The notes under the pieces: generated by a model
The model's input: only the letters and a program-made list of their open reading frames with translations
What the model was told of the DNA's origin: nothing
The model's database searches: none
Shown here: positions 61,631 through 64,000 of the stretch, piece by piece
Layout of the letters: every line of letters starts with the position of its first letter
How positions within the stretch are numbered: position 1 is the first letter of the stretch
Program-made: the position numbers and the translations under genes
Assembly: GCA_964035015.1 (NCBI GenBank)
Contig: OZ036005.1
Span: forward strand, 9,927,012 to 9,991,011
Reading direction: 5' to 3'
Origin: Corallium rubrum
Lineage: Eukaryota; Cnidaria; Anthozoa; Scleralcyonacea; Coralliidae
DNA length: 64,000 bases

Positions 61631-61825
61631 CTGTCAGATTCACTATTTTGTAGTCGTATACGTATATGATCCTTTGACCACTCGTCATGTAGTGGACGAT
61701 TAAGGCATATTTTTGAAAATTTGGGTATTTTTAAAAGCTGTGAACACAAGAACTCAGTATACAAGAACGAAAAAGAACGTTATATTTTCCCGCCGTTCGT
61801 GGCACTAGTCAGGTGACAAATGAAA

Positions 61826-62118
61826 GGGAAACGAGAGACTCTGGGATAATCCGTTTCAAATCGTCACGTTCTTGGCTGAATAATAGTGAGCATAATAAAA
61901 CCAAAATAACAAAGATGTCGGACGACAAGACTCCAGTGAAGACGTTGCCGCGATCGATATCTTCGCTGTATTTGTGTAGGTGGACTTGTTTGGGGAAAAG
62001 TAAAACAAGGAGAACATACTATCCAGATTCCGCTCGCATATTTACGCATGCGTAGCTCAACCGGAATAACAAGGATCCTGTGATTTGAAACGGATTATCC
62101 CGGAGTCTCTCGTTTCCC
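61826..62118. mobile_element. Foldback MITE (GGATTATCCC family) with a short internal frame
   Basis: GGGAAACGAGAGACTCTGGG, ATAATCCGTTTCAAATC mirrors GATTTGAAACGGATTATCCC, GGAGTCTCTCGTTTCCC. The interior has an ATG in favourable context (AAGATGTCGG) opening MSDDKTPVKTLPRSISSLYL, CRWTC and ending with THA at 62055. It is probably captured or ancestral element coding debris. Confidence 0.8.
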
Positions 62119-62332
62119 GGGTGGGGAACGTGGGCTCTGGGAACGAGATTGGGACAAATCAAATAAAAGCCGGTTTGAAAATAAGCTGGGAGTAATGACA
62201 AGTCAAAACAAGCGAAGAAAGTGAACTTTGGTAGGTTTTTTATGCTAGAAGGGAGGGGGCGATTTACCTTGGACGCGGGCTATTCGTAAGCCGTAATTCA
62301 AGGACCGATTGTTTTTGAATTAGAAAACGAAT

Positions 62333-62440
62333 TGTTTAACCTTTTACAGTTCAAGACCTTCCCATGTGCTGAATAAAATCGTCTGGCGTTAGCCAGAATA
62401 AAATTCTTAAATTGGCCAATGGACTATAAAGGGTTAACCC
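62333..62440. mobile_element. Mini-MITE copy, reverse orientation
   Basis: TGAATAAAATCGTCTGGCGT, TAGCCAGAATAAAAT is the reverse complement of the 21.3-21.5 kb core. It is flanked by TTAACCTTTTACAG and TATAAAGGGTTAA inverted ends. Confidence 0.8.
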
Positions 62441-62545
62441 GCGAGGAAATTAAAAAAAAATTCGTATTCTATCCGAATAAGCACGTTTGAAGCTAAAAAG
62501 TTAAAAATTTGCGTGCATACAGCTTTTATAGAAAGTGTGTTTGCA

Positions 62546-62911
62546 TAGACCTTATTCAAAAATGGCTGCCGAATTAAAATTCTTTTATATACATATAAAT
62601 TAGCCCTTATGAACTCGTTTTCATGTGGGAAGTTCTAAAGAATTTTTACTTTAAAACGAGGTCATAAAGGCTAATTTATATGCACATAAAAGAATTCTAA
62701 TTCGGCGGCCATTTTTGAATAAGGTCTATAGACCACTTTCATAATGGGCCACACTTTAAATATCTTTTATGTGCATCTAAATGAGCCTTTCTGACCTCGT
62801 TATGAAGCAAACATTCTCTTGAATTGCAGACACACAAACGAGGTCAGAAAGGCTTATTAAGATTCACATAAAAGAATATTCAAATTAGTCACTATTATGA
62901 AAGTGGTCTAT
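62546..62911. mobile_element. Two abutting foldback elements
   Basis: The first (62546-62731) has arms ATAGACCTTATTCAAAAATG, GCTGCCGAATT and the mirrored CGGCGGCCATTTTTGAATAA, GGTCTAT. The second (62731-62911) has ATAGACCACTTTCATAATGG and CACTATTATGAAAGTGGTCT, ATG. Both carry ACGAGGTCA...AGGCT and CTTTTATGTGCAT in the arms, so they are related elements sharing a junction. Confidence 0.85.
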
Positions 62912-63055
62912 GCTCCATAATATTTTGTCGATTTTCGATCGCCACGAAAATTTCAAGTAATGAAAAAATTTCCACGTGAAATTCAAGTAATTTGATTGGT
63001 TGTTGAAACGATGTAAAAAACGCCATCATTGGCTGGGCAATAGAATACACGTACA

Positions 63056-63480
63056 TAAATTACAGCACTGCGTAGCTGTCTGCACGCCATTCGCTAGATG
63101 TCGAAAGCGACGTTTACACGGTACCAGACGAATTCGAGACCGGTTCGGAATTTTTCTTCCGTGTAAACAGGCGGAACCGTACAAATTCGAGACTGGTTCC
63201 GAATTCGTCCTGTACCGTGTAAACGGGGTATAATATATAACTGTAACAATTCCAATATACAGGACTACAGGGGCAATAAAATAAACATACATAAATGATA
63301 GCACTGGGTAACTGGTCACGGATATTCGCCAGATGCTATAACTGTATCAATCTTAATATTAAAGGACTACAGGGGTAAAACACACAAACACACACATTAT
63401 AGCACTGCGTAGCTGTCACGGACATTCGCCAGATGTCTAATATATAACTGTAACAATCCCAATATAAAGGACCATGCAGT
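63056..63480. repeat. Three diverged tandem repeats enclosing a foldback
   Basis: AGCACTGCGTAGCTGTC, ATTCGCCAGATG, TATATAACTGTAACAAT, CCAATATAAAGGAC and CATACATAAAT-like blocks recur at about 63063, 63300 and 63405. Between the first and second blocks (63112-63226) lies a foldback: GTTTACACGGTACCAGACGA, ATTC mirrored by GAATTCGTCCTGTACCGTGT, AAAC. Confidence 0.7.
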
Positions 63481-64000
63481 GACGATAAACTACATATAAT
63501 GGTATTAAATGAGAAGGTAAATTATAAAAATATTCTATAATGTAATGTTCTCTTCCGTTCTGTTCAGTGGCGCGCTGGCCTTTCTTCATCAGCGGTTTAG
63601 CTATGAATTTGGACCTATCCTGTTTCTTTTCCGTTGCCATTTACTTTATTATTTTATGTACATGCATGTATTATCTTTTGTATTGGCAGCTAAAATTCAT
63701 TAAACTAAACTAAAAAGGAGGCTAACCGTAAATTTGGCTCCTCATTGTTTTGAAAATTCATACATCTTGATACCAGATACGATAGTAAAAAGACTTGATA
63801 GGAAACTTAGTCACGTGGAGTGATTTCACATCTGATGGGTGATACTGTCGTTTACTCAGTTTCCAAAACGGTGAAACCTAGTTGAAAATTGTGATGTCAC
63901 GATTGGCGTGAGTATGCTTGTTTTACTAAGATTTTTAAAGGGGCAGTAAGACGCCAAAATTGTCTATCCCAATTTAGCCTCTTCGCTTGTTCAATTTCCC
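63481..64000. other. Window end, no supported gene
   Basis: AT-rich sequence. The minus frame at 63437-63640 (KKQDRSKFIAKPLMKKGQRA) has the look of a TE-derived peptide, but it is short and unsupported. The last 80 bp (GGGGCAGTAAGACGCC) cannot be assigned. Confidence 0.4.

Overview
This window is eukaryotic, AT-rich nuclear DNA. It has short exons with GT-AG introns, no operons, and many simple repeats, foldback elements and retroelement fragments. An early-branching metazoan, most likely a cnidarian, fits best. Its main gene belongs to the VWFA/Cache (alpha2delta/CACHD1-like) family. It also carries 5S-rRNA-derived SINE copies, Penelope-like fragments and tiny hairpin MITEs of kinds I associate with cnidarian genomes. 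The organism call is inference.

Layout. (1) 1-569 (+): the last exon (TM helix and cytoplasmic tail) of a gene entering from the left. (2) 570-6207: intergenic DNA made of foldback and TIR elements. (3) 6208-47069 (-): a complete 15-exon gene for a 1,236-residue type I membrane protein. In order it has a signal peptide, VWA_N, a VWA domain with a DxSxS metal site, a Cache region, a Cys-rich membrane-proximal region, one TM helix and a PPxY-containing tail. All 15 exons join with consistent phases and the CDS totals 3,711 nt. The left-edge gene is a paralogue of it: both share a 30-nt GN.LS.LYP module before the TM exon. The two genes converge tail to tail. (4) 47070-48696: intergenic. (5) 48697-61630 (-): a second, probably real but unrecognised gene made of very short exons. 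Four 3' exons chain in phase and a fifth candidate lies about 9 kb upstream. One exon has a tandem duplicate that lost its donor site. (6) 61631-64000: foldbacks and tandem repeats with no gene that I can support.

The introns of the large gene are unusual. Most of them carry a different satellite or microsatellite: CCA/CAA triplets, ATGACC, GAAC, CAGA/CAGG, CCACT, CAGA again, a 7.3-kb CACTT/CACGT pentamer satellite, and TATGG. Others hold a LINE 3' end, a Penelope-like RT fragment, a hAT-type MITE with an 8-bp target duplication, 5S-SINEs and a tRNA-Thr-like SINE head. Two introns contain partial copies of the adjoining exon boundary. The very long open frames across the satellites are artefacts of stop-free short repeats and are not genes.

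All coordinates and splice calls were read by eye. No alignment, HMM or expression evidence was available.
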